Source: Haloferax elongans ATCC BAA-1513 | GTDB lineage: Archaea; Halobacteriota; Halobacteria; Halobacteriales; Haloferacaceae | DNA: 64,000 bases | Reading direction: 5' to 3' | Assembly (NCBI RefSeq): GCF_000336755.1 | Contig: NZ_AOLK01000024.1 | Location: 1-64,000 of the forward strand | Shown: one piece after another, positions 34,177 to 43,019 of the stretch | Position numbering within the stretch: position 1 is the stretch's first letter | How the letters are laid out: the number at the start of each line of letters is the position of its first letter | The notes under the pieces: generated by a model | The model's input: the letters and a program-made list of their open reading frames with translations, nothing else | What the model was told of the DNA's origin: nothing | Databases searched by the model: none | Program-made: the position numbers and the translations under genes

Positions 34177-34308
34177 ATGGCATCGGACTCGTCCAACGAG
34201 AGTCGCTTTTCGGTACTCAAACGGCTCCGTCCGAAACGAACCCGACTTCGCGTCTCGGCGTGTGTCGCTGCAAGCCGGTCGATAGAAATCTCAGACGACG
34301 ACGCGTAA
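34177..34308 (+). CDS. 43-residue basic-centre microprotein under a metal-type operator
   Basis: Starts MASDSSNESRFSVL, has a basic amphipathic centre (LKRLRPKRTRLRV) with one cysteine, and ends acidic (EISDDDA). It is kept as a gene because the TATA-like box, the DtxR/IdeR-like palindrome and the ATG are correctly spaced for a leaderless regulated transcript. No family recognised. It could alternatively be the 5' part of a small regulatory RNA. The next gene on this strand is 1.4 kb away. Confidence 0.5.
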   Translation: MASDSSNESRFSVLKRLRPKRTRLRVSACVAASRSIEISDDDA

Positions 34309-34389
34309 GCGAGGCTTAACCCGACAGCAAGAAGCAACGGCTGACCCCGAAACTACCCTCACGACCGATTTTCTGCTGCGTCCCGCGGG

Positions 34390-35622
34390 TCAGACATCGA
34401 CGACTGCACCGACCGCAGGAGCCGATGCGTCGTACCCATCGGCGCGGAGTTCGTCCGCGAACGCCGCACAGCGGTCGCCGTGGTTGACGAAGACCGGCGC
34501 ATCCTCGTAGTCGGTGAGGAACGCGCGGAGTCCATGTTTGTCCGCGTGGGCCGAAAAGTCGTACATCTCTGCGCGGGCGGCGACCGGGACGACCCCACCG
34601 TTGAGTTCGCAGCGGCCGCGTTCGACGAGTTCGCGTCCGGGCGTCCCCTCGACCTGATAGCCGGTGAGACAGATTTTGTTCGTCGGGTCCTGCCGAATCT
34701 CGGGGATGTACGTCATCGCTGGGCCGCCGGAGAGCATCCCGCTCGTCGTAACGATAACCGAGTTCTGCCGAGCGATGCGGCGGCGTTGGCCGTCGCGACC
34801 CGAGACGATTCGCGCGTTGGACTTCGCCCGCTTGAGCGCCGCTGCGTCCCGAACGTAGTCGGGGTAGTTACGGAGCATCTTCAGGACGCGCGTGCCCATG
34901 CCGTCGACGTAGCAGTCGATATCGTGGGCGTCGAGCACCATGAGAATCTCCTGGGTGCGCCCGATGGCGAACGCCGGGACGACGACGGTGCCGCCTTCCC
35001 AGATGGTCGTCCGCACCGACTCGACGAATCGCTCTTCGACCGTCGCCCGGTCGTCGTGTTCCACGTCGGAGTACGTCGATTCGCAGATGACTACGTCGGC
35101 GTCGGGGCGGTCGGTCGTCCCGGCGACCAACCGCTGGTCGTCGGTGTGGAAGTCGGCCGTGTAGAGCAGTCGCGTCTCGCCGTCGTCGACGAGAACGTGG
35201 GCGCTCCCGGGGATGTGACCGGCGTTGTAGAACGTGACTTCGTGGTCCGCGGCCTCGAACGTCTCGCCGTAGGCGTGCGGTTCCGACTGCTGGGTCATCC
35301 GGCGGATGTGCGTCTCGGTGAACGGGCAGTCGTACGTGCCGCCGTGTAATTTCAGCGTGTCGCGTGCGAGTGTGAGGGCGAGTTCGTAGGTCGGCGGCGT
35401 CCAGTGGACTGCCGGCCAGTCGTCGCCGGAGAGGAGCGCGGGGACCGTCCCGACGTGGTCGAGGTGGCCGTGAGAGACGACGACCGCATCGGGGTCGACA
35501 GAGCCGACGGGAAACTGCGGGGGGTTCCCGGTCAGCATCCCGTAGTCGAGAAGCAGCGAGTCGTTGACGAGAATCGCGCTCCGGCCGACTTCCTCGGCCC
35601 CGCCGAGGAACTGGAGTTGCAT
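34390..35622 (-). CDS. Beta-CASP metallo-beta-lactamase ribonuclease (mRNA 3'-end processing type)
   Basis: A 410-residue protein without KH domains, matching the shorter archaeal CPSF73-like group (aCPSF2). HGHLDH at 51-56 is the MBL zinc motif, followed by GHIPGSAH and TADFHTDD. The beta-CASP motifs are ESTYSD (A), FSAHADKHGL (B) and VNHGD (C). Expected to cut RNA in 3'-end formation or turnover in the cytoplasm. Start ATG 35622 gives MQLQFLGGAEEVG, the family N-terminus; the upstream in-frame extension is shadow sequence. Confidence 0.9.
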   Translation of the reverse strand: MQLQFLGGAEEVGRSAILVNDSLLLDYGMLTGNPPQFPVGSVDPDAVVVSHGHLDHVGTVPALLSGDDWPAVHWTPPTYELALTLARDTLKLHGGTYDCPFTETHIRRMTQQSEPHAYGETFEAADHEVTFYNAGHIPGSAHVLVDDGETRLLYTADFHTDDQRLVAGTTDRPDADVVICESTYSDVEHDDRATVEERFVESVRTTIWEGGTVVVPAFAIGRTQEILMVLDAHDIDCYVDGMGTRVLKMLRNYPDYVRDAAALKRAKSNARIVSGRDGQRRRIARQNSVIVTTSGMLSGGPAMTYIPEIRQDPTNKICLTGYQVEGTPGRELVERGRCELNGGVVPVAARAEMYDFSAHADKHGLRAFLTDYEDAPVFVNHGDRCAAFADELRADGYDASAPAVGAVVDV

Positions 35623-35715
35623 TGGAGAGACGTATCGACTGGAGGGGCTTTTGTTCGTCGGTCCACCACCCGCCGCGTCGCTGCCGTTTTTTCCGTCGGA
35701 CGCGACCCTTGTGGC

Positions 35716-36012
35716 ATGACCGATGCAACTCTCGACCGTCTCGTCTCTGACCTCCACGACCACCTCGCAGCGACAGCAACCCGTCCAGTTCGCGAAGACG
35801 CGAGCAGATGGTTGGGCGAAGCAGAGGCCGTCGCTGGCGACCTCGCAGGCGGTCCTCTCCCGGACGACGAAGTCGTTCGAGCTCGTCTCGGCCACGTCGA
35901 ACACCTCCTCTCGAACGTCGAAACGACCGAAGATGACGAGGCAGACGACCACGTTGCAGCCGCGCGCGACGCCCTCGACGAGGCGCTCGCGGTGCTCGAC
36001 GACGAAGCGTAG
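35716..36012 (+). CDS. Small acidic all-helical protein, function unknown
   Basis: The 98 residues form predicted helices throughout (LDRLVSDLHDHLAATAT, ASRWLGEAEAVAGDLAGG, DHVAAARDALDEALAVLDDE). Composition is typically haloarchaeal. It is divergent from the beta-CASP nuclease gene by 93 bases and convergent with the flavoprotein gene. I recognise no family with confidence. Confidence 0.7.
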   Translation: MTDATLDRLVSDLHDHLAATATRPVREDASRWLGEAEAVAGDLAGGPLPDDEVVRARLGHVEHLLSNVETTEDDEADDHVAAARDALDEALAVLDDEA

Positions 36013-36043
36013 GAGAGAAGAACGGAGACAGATAGTGAAGCAG

Positions 36044-37276
36044 TTAGTTAGCGAACCAGTGTTTCGCCGTCGAAAGCAGCGTAGAGATGTCTTCGAATTT
36101 CAGCAGTCCGAGCATGGCGAGCGGATTACCCTTGTTCGCGGCGTTCAGGCGCTTCTCGGGGATGCTGTGGAGGTCCTCCATGAAGGCGTCGTAGCGCTCG
36201 TTGGACGCACGGTAGAGCATCTCCGTCATGAACAGCCGGTTTTTCGCCTTCGGTGCGACACGGTCGTGCCACAGCTTGTCATAGATGGCGAGTTCTGACG
36301 CGGACGTGTCACGCTCGGAATGGGTCAGCACTCGGTCGGCGGTCGCCGCTGCCATCCGGCCCGAGCGCATGCACTTGTCGATGCCTTCGCCCCAGAGCGG
36401 GTCGACGGTCGGGACCGTGTCGCCGATGGCCATGAAGTTGTCCGTGCTCATGCGGCTTGGGAGCTGGATGTGGGCAGAGCCACGGTGCTGGATGCCTTCG
36501 ATTCGTTTCGCGTTCTCGAATCGCGGGTCGGTGTCGGTCCAGTACTGGAGGTAGTCGTCGATGGTGAATCCGGTCTGGGCGTTCTTGCGGTGGCCTTCGT
36601 TCTGGAGGTAACAGACGCCGACCTTGGCGGTGTCTTCGCCCGTGTGGAAAATCCACGAGTAGCCGCCGGGAGCGATGTCGTGGTCGAGGCGAAGCATCAT
36701 CGTGTCTCTGAGGTCGGCGTAGCCGTCGGGATTCATGTCCATCCCTTCGAACTCGAACTCGATGCCGATGGCCTGCTTCTCACGCTTGAGTTCGCAGACG
36801 CCGAGTTCCTTCGCGAGCGGCGCGCTCGGGCCGGTCGCATCGATGATAATCTCGGCGCGGACTTCCTCGCCGCCGTTGTACTGGACGCCGACGATTTCGC
36901 CGCCTTCCATCACCGGTTTGGAGACGCGAGCATCGAATCGGTACTCGGCTCCGTCGGCTCTGGACTCGTCGACGAGCCAGTTCTTGAAGTCGGCGAATTC
37001 GAGGACTGCACCGGGTTGGTGCCGCCGGAAGTGGTGGTTCGGCGACTCCAAGACCACGTCGTCGGTGAAGTTCATCACGACCTCGTCAGGGATGTTGAAC
37101 GAGGCCATCGTCGATGGGAACGTCCCCGCGGTCGACTTGTTACTCCGGCTTGGGAACTCGTCTTCTGACTCCGTCTCGAGTACACAAACGTCGTATCCGC
37201 GAGATGCGAGGTCTCGCGCCGCTTGTCCACCCGCGGGGCCCGCACCAGCGATAATCACGTCGTATATATCTGTCAT
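36044..37276 (-). CDS. Geranylgeranyl-reductase-family FAD-dependent oxidoreductase
   Basis: A 410-residue flavoprotein. The dinucleotide-binding motif GAGPAGGQAARDLASRGYDV is at 11-30, and the second FAD motif is AIGDTVPTVDPLWGEGID near 285-302. The family saturates isoprenoid chains of archaeal lipids or related prenyl compounds, though some members are other monooxygenase-like enzymes. The conserved YxWxFP-type substrate motif is not obvious (GGYSWIFHTGED present), so lipid specificity is likely but not proven. A reverse-strand CTAAAC lies about 31 bases before the ATG. Confidence 0.83.
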   Translation of the reverse strand: MTDIYDVIIAGAGPAGGQAARDLASRGYDVCVLETESEDEFPSRSNKSTAGTFPSTMASFNIPDEVVMNFTDDVVLESPNHHFRRHQPGAVLEFADFKNWLVDESRADGAEYRFDARVSKPVMEGGEIVGVQYNGGEEVRAEIIIDATGPSAPLAKELGVCELKREKQAIGIEFEFEGMDMNPDGYADLRDTMMLRLDHDIAPGGYSWIFHTGEDTAKVGVCYLQNEGHRKNAQTGFTIDDYLQYWTDTDPRFENAKRIEGIQHRGSAHIQLPSRMSTDNFMAIGDTVPTVDPLWGEGIDKCMRSGRMAAATADRVLTHSERDTSASELAIYDKLWHDRVAPKAKNRLFMTEMLYRASNERYDAFMEDLHSIPEKRLNAANKGNPLAMLGLLKFEDISTLLSTAKHWFAN

Positions 37277-37600
37277 TGTAGAGTAGGCGTTGTCGGGAGG
37301 GTTGGTTTAGTCGCGCTACACGTCTTTTCAGAAACAAGCGTGTAATCTGCTTTGGTTTGGAACGGAGGCGAAACGTCTCTCTTCCACCGACTGTGACCCT
37401 GCAGAGGCAACAAAATTCACAACAGCGGACGAATTTTGTCGATGAAGCGTTGCCGGAAAGTGGCGTGACGGAACGCGGTCGCTACACAGTCTGTGGGTAT
37501 GACGGAGCGCAGTCGCTACACAGTCAGTGGCGTGGTCGCTGGGCGGGGAGCGTCCGTGATGGAGGAGGGCAGACAGGTCGAGTACGCCGACAGCGGAGTG
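37277..37600. other. Gap with a 34-base imperfect tandem duplication
   Basis: Holds the promoter of the 36044 gene at its left end and the tandem repeat at 37466-37530. Forward frames here run into the reverse-strand 37601 gene and have poor composition. No gene called. Confidence 0.4.
37466..37530. repeat. Imperfect tandem duplication, 34-base period
   Basis: The unit begins TGACGGAACGCGGTCGCTAC at 37466 and recurs at 37500 with a few substitutions; both copies share GTCGCTACACAGTC. Only two copies. Intergenic. Confidence 0.7.
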
Positions 37601-37918
37601 TCAGGCTTTCGGGATGCGCCGGACCTGAAACTCGTGGTAGCCACCGTAGGCGGCTTCGAGCGCGCCGAGCCACCAGTTCCAGCGGGTCGCAGGTGTTCCT
37701 CTCGGTGCGTCGCGCAGATTGCGCACGATTTCGTCGACGGTGAGCGAAGCACCACGGTCGTCTGCGGCCTGTCCCGAATCTACGAGGTCCCGGGCTTGTC
37801 GTGCGACGACTCGACGCTCCGCGTCTGTGCCGCCGAACTCGGCGAGTGCGTCGCGGAACGCGTTCTCGTCGAACGTACTACGGGTATCGTCGTACCCGTC
37901 AGTGGGGGTCACACCCAC
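37601..37918 (-). CDS. Conserved-looking haloarchaeal protein, function unknown
   Basis: A 105-residue acidic protein. A helical N-half (ENAFRDALAEFGGTDAERRVVARQARDL, shown here only as helical by composition) is followed by a tryptophan-rich C-half (PATRWNWWLGALEAAYGGY). The start is GTG 37918, or GTG 37912 two codons in. It lies just downstream of the multi-helix 37981 gene on the same strand, 62 bases apart, and may be cotranscribed. No family assigned. Confidence 0.6.
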   Translation of the reverse strand: MGVTPTDGYDDTRSTFDENAFRDALAEFGGTDAERRVVARQARDLVDSGQAADDRGASLTVDEIVRNLRDAPRGTPATRWNWWLGALEAAYGGYHEFQVRRIPKA

Positions 37919-37980
37919 ACTACGTTGTCAGCGCCAATGAAGCCCCCGGCCGTTTCAATTGTGGAGCACGTCTCTGCCCG

Positions 37981-38853
37981 TCATCGCTGCGAACGGACGG
38001 CGACAAAGAGGAACAGGACGCCGAAGAACGCGAGAACGGCCACCATATAGCCGAGCGCGACGCGGCCGGAATCGGAAGCCGTCTGAAAGACGACAAACAG
38101 CCCTACCGCGAGAGCGAGCGTGCCGACGCCGAACAGGCCGAGAACCGACGCAGCAGCGGGCGAAACGTTCGACGACTCTGTCTCACGACCGGTGAGTTGC
38201 GTCAGCCCGGCGTGCACCTCGCCCGCGCGGTCTGCCGGGACCACGAGCCACGACGGCCCCGTCAGACTCCGCGACCCGTCGAACCGAAATCTGAACACGA
38301 CGTGCTCACCGAGTCGGTGTGTCGTCACTGACTGAAGTCCGTCGAGGTCGTATACGCGCTCGCTATCCTTCATTTTCGGTACGCTGAGAGTCGCATCGGC
38401 GACGTCGAGTGTGCCTGCCGTCTGGCGAAACGAGATGAAAACCGCGAGGCCGACGAAACCGACGAGGTAGCCGTAAAACAACGGCGGGAAGAAGCCTGCG
38501 AGGACGAACGCGACAGCCCCCACGACGCTGGCGACGAGCAGCGGTTTGAGGCGGTACGCGTCGATAACTGGGAATAGTTCGTCGAGCGAGTCCTCCGAGG
38601 CGGCGACGCTGATTGTGACGAGCGAGAACGGCCCACCGAAGAGGAGAGCGAGGAACGGAAACAGCAGGTGACCGATGTCACCGTCCAAGACGGCACTGGG
38701 GGTAACGACGAGCAACAGCAGAACCCCGAGGAGGAGAAGGCCACCGAAGAATCCAGCGAAGGAATAGTTGAAGACCGTCTCCCAGCGGTCAGTGTCGTCT
38801 CGGGACCACGAGACGACCGACAGCGGCGGTGTACGTCCGTCTGGAGGAGACAC
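37981..38853 (-). CDS. Polytopic membrane protein with a PH-like cytoplasmic domain
   Basis: About 290 residues from GTG 38853 (TTG 38883 is also possible). Four helices lie in the N-terminal half, then a soluble beta-rich segment (TLSVPKMKDSERVYDLDGLQ through GPSWLVVPAD) resembling bacterial PH/YdbT-like domains, then two C-terminal helices. The layout resembles the DUF3592-like or PH-domain membrane proteins of haloarchaea. Function unknown. No signal peptide is needed given the first helix. Confidence 0.68.
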   Translation of the reverse strand: MSPPDGRTPPLSVVSWSRDDTDRWETVFNYSFAGFFGGLLLLGVLLLLVVTPSAVLDGDIGHLLFPFLALLFGGPFSLVTISVAASEDSLDELFPVIDAYRLKPLLVASVVGAVAFVLAGFFPPLFYGYLVGFVGLAVFISFRQTAGTLDVADATLSVPKMKDSERVYDLDGLQSVTTHRLGEHVVFRFRFDGSRSLTGPSWLVVPADRAGEVHAGLTQLTGRETESSNVSPAAASVLGLFGVGTLALAVGLFVVFQTASDSGRVALGYMVAVLAFFGVLFLFVAVRSQR

Positions 38854-38974
38854 GGTCGTCGGTTTGTGTCGGTGGTATTTCAACTCACCGTCACTCCGCA
38901 GTCACGGACCGACGCTCCTCTAAGACTCCGTCACCACGCGCCTACTCTCCTTCATCACCCATCCCACCACAAAC

Positions 38975-40051
38975 CTACTCCCACCACTCGTCCCGGCGGT
39001 CGTAGTAGGAGGCGTTCTGGAACGGGTCAGGCTTGTCGGCGTTGTCTTCGGCACCAAAGTAGTGTGCCATCCAATAGCCGGTGTGCCACCCGACAGCCTC
39101 GGTGTCGAGGTCGACGAGGACCACGCGGAAGTGGTCGTACGTTTCGAGGGCACCGTCGCCGTCAGGGTCGAAGCCACTGACTGCGGCACAGGACGCCGCA
39201 CCCTTGGCGCAGGGCGAGGTGTCCGAAAACGAGACGCGAATCTCGGCATCTTCGGGGTCGTCGACGAAGGTGAACGAGATGTCATTCGGCATTCCCGGTG
39301 CGCCCGCCTCGTAGTAATCGAGGGCGTGTTGCACCTGCTCGCGGGCTTTTTCGGGGTCTTTCGCTTCGGAGTCGTCGATGTGGACCGTGAAGTCGGGGTC
39401 GTCCCACGGGAACGACTTCTCAGTGGCGTTCGTCAGTGGGAGCGTGTAGAGGATACCAGAGGCGTTCATCAGTTCCTGCGGTTCGTCGCCGTGGACGAGG
39501 CCGAGCGAGTGACCGAACTCGTGGGCGACGATTTCGACGGTCGAGTCGTCGCTGAACCCGGTCTTGACGTAAATCGTCTCCGGGCGGTCTATCTGCTGAC
39601 TGTCGGTGATGTACGGCGCGCACCCGACGGCGTCAGCCTGCCCACCACAGTCGGGAATCGTCCCCGAAAACTGGACGATGATATCGGGGGTCTCCGCGTC
39701 AGCGACCACCTCGAAGTCGACCTCGTAGCCGAGGTACTTCGCGTCGTTCGTCTCCCAGTACGCTGCTGCCTCTCGGACGAACGAGGCGTAGTCGCGGTCG
39801 TCGTTCGGCCCCTCGACGGCGACGACCACCGGTTCTGACCCCCACGGTCCGTACCCGGCAGCAGGTGTGACGGCTGCGGTGGTCGTCGAAGCGGGGGCCT
39901 CCGTCGTCGCGTCCTGCGGCGGCGAGGATTCGACCGTTGTCGTGTCGGTCGGGCTGGCTGGTTGCGTCGTCACGTCGTCTGCAGGGAGTATAGGTGCCGT
40001 ACACCCAGAGAGGACGACGAGGAAGACAGCAACGAGCGAAAGACGGCGCAT
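38975..40051 (-). CDS. Lipid-anchored matrixin-family metalloprotease
   Basis: A 358-residue lipoprotein: N-terminal helix MRRLSLVAVFLVV followed by lipobox LSGC (about 15-18), then a Thr/Ser/Pro-rich linker to about 70, typical of an O-glycosylated stalk. The catalytic motif HEFGHSLGLVHGD is at 177-189, matching the matrixin/metzincin consensus. The Met-turn candidate is ELMNASG at about 191-197. A second half (about 235-330) contains matrixin-like repeat features with paired Cys (SPCAKGAASCAAV). Surface proteolysis is the likely role. Confidence 0.85.
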   Translation of the reverse strand: MRRLSLVAVFLVVLSGCTAPILPADDVTTQPASPTDTTTVESSPPQDATTEAPASTTTAAVTPAAGYGPWGSEPVVVAVEGPNDDRDYASFVREAAAYWETNDAKYLGYEVDFEVVADAETPDIIVQFSGTIPDCGGQADAVGCAPYITDSQQIDRPETIYVKTGFSDDSTVEIVAHEFGHSLGLVHGDEPQELMNASGILYTLPLTNATEKSFPWDDPDFTVHIDDSEAKDPEKAREQVQHALDYYEAGAPGMPNDISFTFVDDPEDAEIRVSFSDTSPCAKGAASCAAVSGFDPDGDGALETYDHFRVVLVDLDTEAVGWHTGYWMAHYFGAEDNADKPDPFQNASYYDRRDEWWE

Positions 40052-40135
40052 ACATACAGTGGCGCGGCGAGTCGGCAAGAAAGTTCTTGACGGCCGTAGA
40101 CGGCGCTGTCGCTCTGCGGTCGAAAGCGGCTGAGA

Positions 40136-40505
40136 GGAGTAAGCCCCCTTCTGTTCATCCCAGCATTCGGCTCAGCGTCCGCGTCCTCCCCAGGCCGAAG
40201 CCTGAGGGCACGTCGGGCGAACCCGAGCGTGCCGTCCGGACTACCTTCGCGGCGCGGACTTGCACCAGTGAGGATTCACCGTTCCATCCATTCTCGACCG
40301 TCGGCCCTCTGCGGGTTATCTTCCTTCCCTCTCGGGTCGGTTCGCACGCATCATCGGTCAGGTCGAGGGGTCTCGTTTCTGTTCCAGAGCCAGCCGTCTC
40401 CGACTCCGGGCTTGCGCCCGGTCACCTATCCGGACGGTGGGGGGACTTTCCTCATGCCCGAACGGGCACGGGAGCCGGGCTCTCTCTGCCGGTCTACTCT
40501 AGTTT
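40136..40505 (-). ncRNA. rnpB: RNase P RNA
   Basis: Catalytic RNA that matures tRNA 5' ends. On the reverse strand the universal 5' core GAGGAAAGTC is at 40453-40444, and the 3' core ACAGAAGGGGGCTTA at 40154-40140. These form P4 and the standard 3' end, preceded by GAATGCTGGGATGA. GAGTAG near 40500 can pair with TTACTC near 40137 as P1, which sets approximate ends. Several strong GC stems lie between. The exact ends are uncertain by 10-30 bases; GATATT at about 40540 may be the promoter. Confidence 0.88.
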
Positions 40506-40640
40506 CGTCCCTCGGATAAGCGGTTCGATTGGGGGTTCAATATCGTGTGATAACGAGCCATTATGCCCCCATTAACCGACGTAACAGCACGTTAACACTC
40601 GAGGGAAGCGTTGAAGTCGCCGGAACCCTTGAGTGGTACT

Positions 40641-41243
40641 ATGTCCGAGGCGCAGACCGTGCACCTCACCTACGAGGATGGGGCACGGGCGGTCGAATTG
40701 GCGCGGGAGTCGGTCGAATCGTACGTTCTTCATGGGCAACGGGAACAACCGGGCAGCATGCGGGATGCATTCTACGCACGAACCGGGGCATTCGTACGCA
40801 TCAAATCAACACGCGGACGTGGGCGACTCCGCGGTTGTGCTGGTGCCTACCGCGGAAGTGACCAACTGGGTCACGCCATCGTCGATGCCGCGATTCAGGC
40901 GGCCTCCGGCGACTCGTGTCAAACCGAAATCGAATCACCCGAACTGCCGAATCTGAACATCTCTGTCTGCATCGTCAACAGTTACACGCTGACGAACGAC
41001 CCAGTCGCAGACATGGAACTCGGGAAACACGGCGTCGCCATCGACGCCGGCGGGACCCACGGATGGATGTACCCGACGCTTCCCATCGAACTCGGTTGGT
41101 CGAAAGAGGAGTTCCTCACCAACGCCTGCCGAAAGGCGGGACTGTCGCCGCTCGCGTGGCAGGACGACGATACGATGGTCACGCTCTTCGAGGGGCAGGT
41201 CTTCCGCGAGCGTGACGACGGGGGCAGCGTCGAAGCCCTCTAA
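40641..41243 (+). CDS. AMMECR1-family protein
   Basis: The 200 residues span the AMMECR1 domain (TIGR00296), found in archaea, bacteria and humans with unknown biochemical role. The signature RLRGCAGAYRG (about 62-72) is the family hallmark containing the invariant glycine-cysteine-loop. The second half has GKHGVAIDAGGTHGWMYPTL and a final strand region. In archaea and bacteria it can be near radical-SAM AmmeMemoRadiSam genes, which are not visible here. It is divergent from rnpB by about 135 bases. Confidence 0.88.
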   Translation: MSEAQTVHLTYEDGARAVELARESVESYVLHGQREQPGSMRDAFYARTGAFVRIKSTRGRGRLRGCAGAYRGSDQLGHAIVDAAIQAASGDSCQTEIESPELPNLNISVCIVNSYTLTNDPVADMELGKHGVAIDAGGTHGWMYPTLPIELGWSKEEFLTNACRKAGLSPLAWQDDDTMVTLFEGQVFRERDDGGSVEAL

Positions 41244-41419
41244 GCGGGACTCGACCCGTCTCACTCACTTCCCCTCGCACAGCGACCGCTGTTTCTTCAG
41301 TGGGTGCCACCTGAGAGACGTGAGTCCGACGAGCGGCCGCGCTGTTCGGAGCGTCAAGAGAGAGTGTGATTCTACTCGCCGAGAGAAGACACTGCTCGAA
41401 TCGCAACGAGCGAACGGGC

Positions 41420-42571
41420 TTATTCGTCGCCGAAGCCGACGCGCTCGGCGTCTTCGCGCGCACGGAGCGCTGCCCCGTCGATGTCGAAGTCGCGGACGAG
41501 TTCGCCATCGCGGATGAGCGGTTCGAGCAGCGATTCGCCGTCGGTCGGCCCGGGACGACCACGGAGGCCGACGTGGTGGCCGCCGTCGGCAGTGCGGTAG
41601 ACTTCTTTCGTCCCGGAGAGTTTCCCGCGCTTGGCTGCGGGTTCGCCGTCGACTTCGACGATGTCGAGTGCGAAGTCAACCGGGTTGGCGTTGGAGATGT
41701 AGCCGCCGACGCCGAAGCCTTCGACCTCGTCGCGGAGGTGCCGAAGTTCGGCCGGGCCGAGACCGCCGCTCACGAAGATACCGACGTCGTCGTGACCGCG
41801 TTCGTCGAGTTCCCAGCGAACCTCGCGGACGATGTGTCGGAAGTCGCCGCGTCGGGACGAAGTCGTGTCGAGGCGGACGCTTTCGAGACGGTCGCCGAGC
41901 GTGTCGACCGCGCGGAGAACCTCCTCGGTTTCGTCGCCGTAGGTGTCACAGAGCGCCACGCGCGGCACGTCCTCTGGAACCGCCTCGTCGAAGGCGCGGA
42001 ACGCCTCGGCTTGGTTCCCGCGGCCGAAGGCAATCATGAGCGCGTGGGGCATCGTCCCCGACGCCTCCTTGCCGAGAATCTCGCCCGCCGCGACGTGCGA
42101 GAAGCCATCGAGTCCGGCGACGAGCGCGCTTCGCTCGACCATCGCGGCGATGGAGGGGTGGACGTGCCGAGCACCGAACGAGAACACCGTCGAATCGGGC
42201 GCAGCGACGCGGGTTTCGAGGGCGGCCGTCGCACAGCCAGAGGCGTGCGAGAGGAAGCCGAGAAGCGACGTTTCGAGACGGGCGAATTCGAGGTAGTTGC
42301 CCTCGATTCGCATCACCGGTCCGCCGTCGAACAGGCGGCCCTCGTGCATGGCGTCGACGTCGACGTCGTAGCCTTCGAGAAGCGCGGCGGCGTCTTTGAC
42401 GCCCGCGAGCAGTTCGAACTCCCCATCGGGGAACTGGTCCGCCGTCACCTCGGCGACGACGCGGGGATTCTTGCCCGCGTGTCGAAGCGCGGCCTCGGTC
42501 CGCTGGAAGTAGGCGTCGGTCGCGACGCCCTCGCGGATGGCCTCGGGACCGACGATATCGAAGTCACTCAT
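41420..42571 (-). CDS. pncB: Nicotinate phosphoribosyltransferase
   Basis: Joins nicotinate to PRPP in NAD salvage. The 383 residues match the archaeal short type: GARHVHPSIAAMVERSALVAG carries the auto-phosphorylated-His region, and VRLDTTSSRRGDFRHIVREV and FVSGGLGPAELRHLRDEV bind PRPP and nicotinate. AKRGKLSGTKEVYR near the end is also conserved. The gene for nicotinamidase, the previous step, is about 4 kb away on the other side of the protease unit. The symbol pncB is used by function. Confidence 0.9.
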   Translation of the reverse strand: MSDFDIVGPEAIREGVATDAYFQRTEAALRHAGKNPRVVAEVTADQFPDGEFELLAGVKDAAALLEGYDVDVDAMHEGRLFDGGPVMRIEGNYLEFARLETSLLGFLSHASGCATAALETRVAAPDSTVFSFGARHVHPSIAAMVERSALVAGLDGFSHVAAGEILGKEASGTMPHALMIAFGRGNQAEAFRAFDEAVPEDVPRVALCDTYGDETEEVLRAVDTLGDRLESVRLDTTSSRRGDFRHIVREVRWELDERGHDDVGIFVSGGLGPAELRHLRDEVEGFGVGGYISNANPVDFALDIVEVDGEPAAKRGKLSGTKEVYRTADGGHHVGLRGRPGPTDGESLLEPLIRDGELVRDFDIDGAALRAREDAERVGFGDE

Positions 42572-42664
42572 TAGCTGAGATTCCGCCCCGCCGATGAAAA
42601 AGGTGTATACTCGGGTACAGCGGCCGAAGCGGGATATTCTGCGCCGCGATGGGCGACGAGCCGG

Positions 42665-42982
42665 TCAGCAAACCAGCATGCCCGTAGAATAGGTCGTATT
42701 GTCTTTTTCGACGTATCCGTTTCCGACACTCCACGAGCGACCGTCGTATGCTGCATGTGAGTTAGCAAGCGCATCGTCGAACAGTGCTTGCTCCTCGGGA
42801 GAAAGCGAGTCGTACGGGACGACAACAGCGTCCTCGGAGACGTTGTCCGCTGAAGTGACCATCAGCGACTGGTCGCAACTGTTCGCCCAGGGGACGAACA
42901 CCCCGGTAGCGAAGAGGAAGACGGCGACGAAGAAGACAAGCGAGATGGAGACGGTAGCGAACAAACCGACGCGGCGGGACAT
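42665..42982 (-). CDS. Small anchored disulfide-type protein, copy A (DUF7979-like)
   Basis: A 105-residue protein: an N-terminal helix (about 8-31) with a Cys-containing external domain after it. Two cysteines only: C36 in ANSCDQS and the very last residue, C105. The core PYDSLSPEEQALFDDAL and GNGYVEKDNTTYST align with the 44493 gene product. C36 and C105 could close the domain with a disulfide. No lipobox. It follows the 43020 protease gene by 37 bases and is last in the four-gene run. Confidence 0.75.
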   Translation of the reverse strand: MSRRVGLFATVSISLVFFVAVFLFATGVFVPWANSCDQSLMVTSADNVSEDAVVVPYDSLSPEEQALFDDALANSHAAYDGRSWSVGNGYVEKDNTTYSTGMLVC

Positions 42983-43019
42983 GGGGAATTTTTGTCAATT
43001 CAATGCCAAGTGCTTTCCC

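Noticed and set aside
37493-38050. 185-codon forward frame overlapping the 37601 and 37981 genes
   Set aside because: Covers two reverse-strand genes with better composition; its own sequence has unusual Cys/Arg content.
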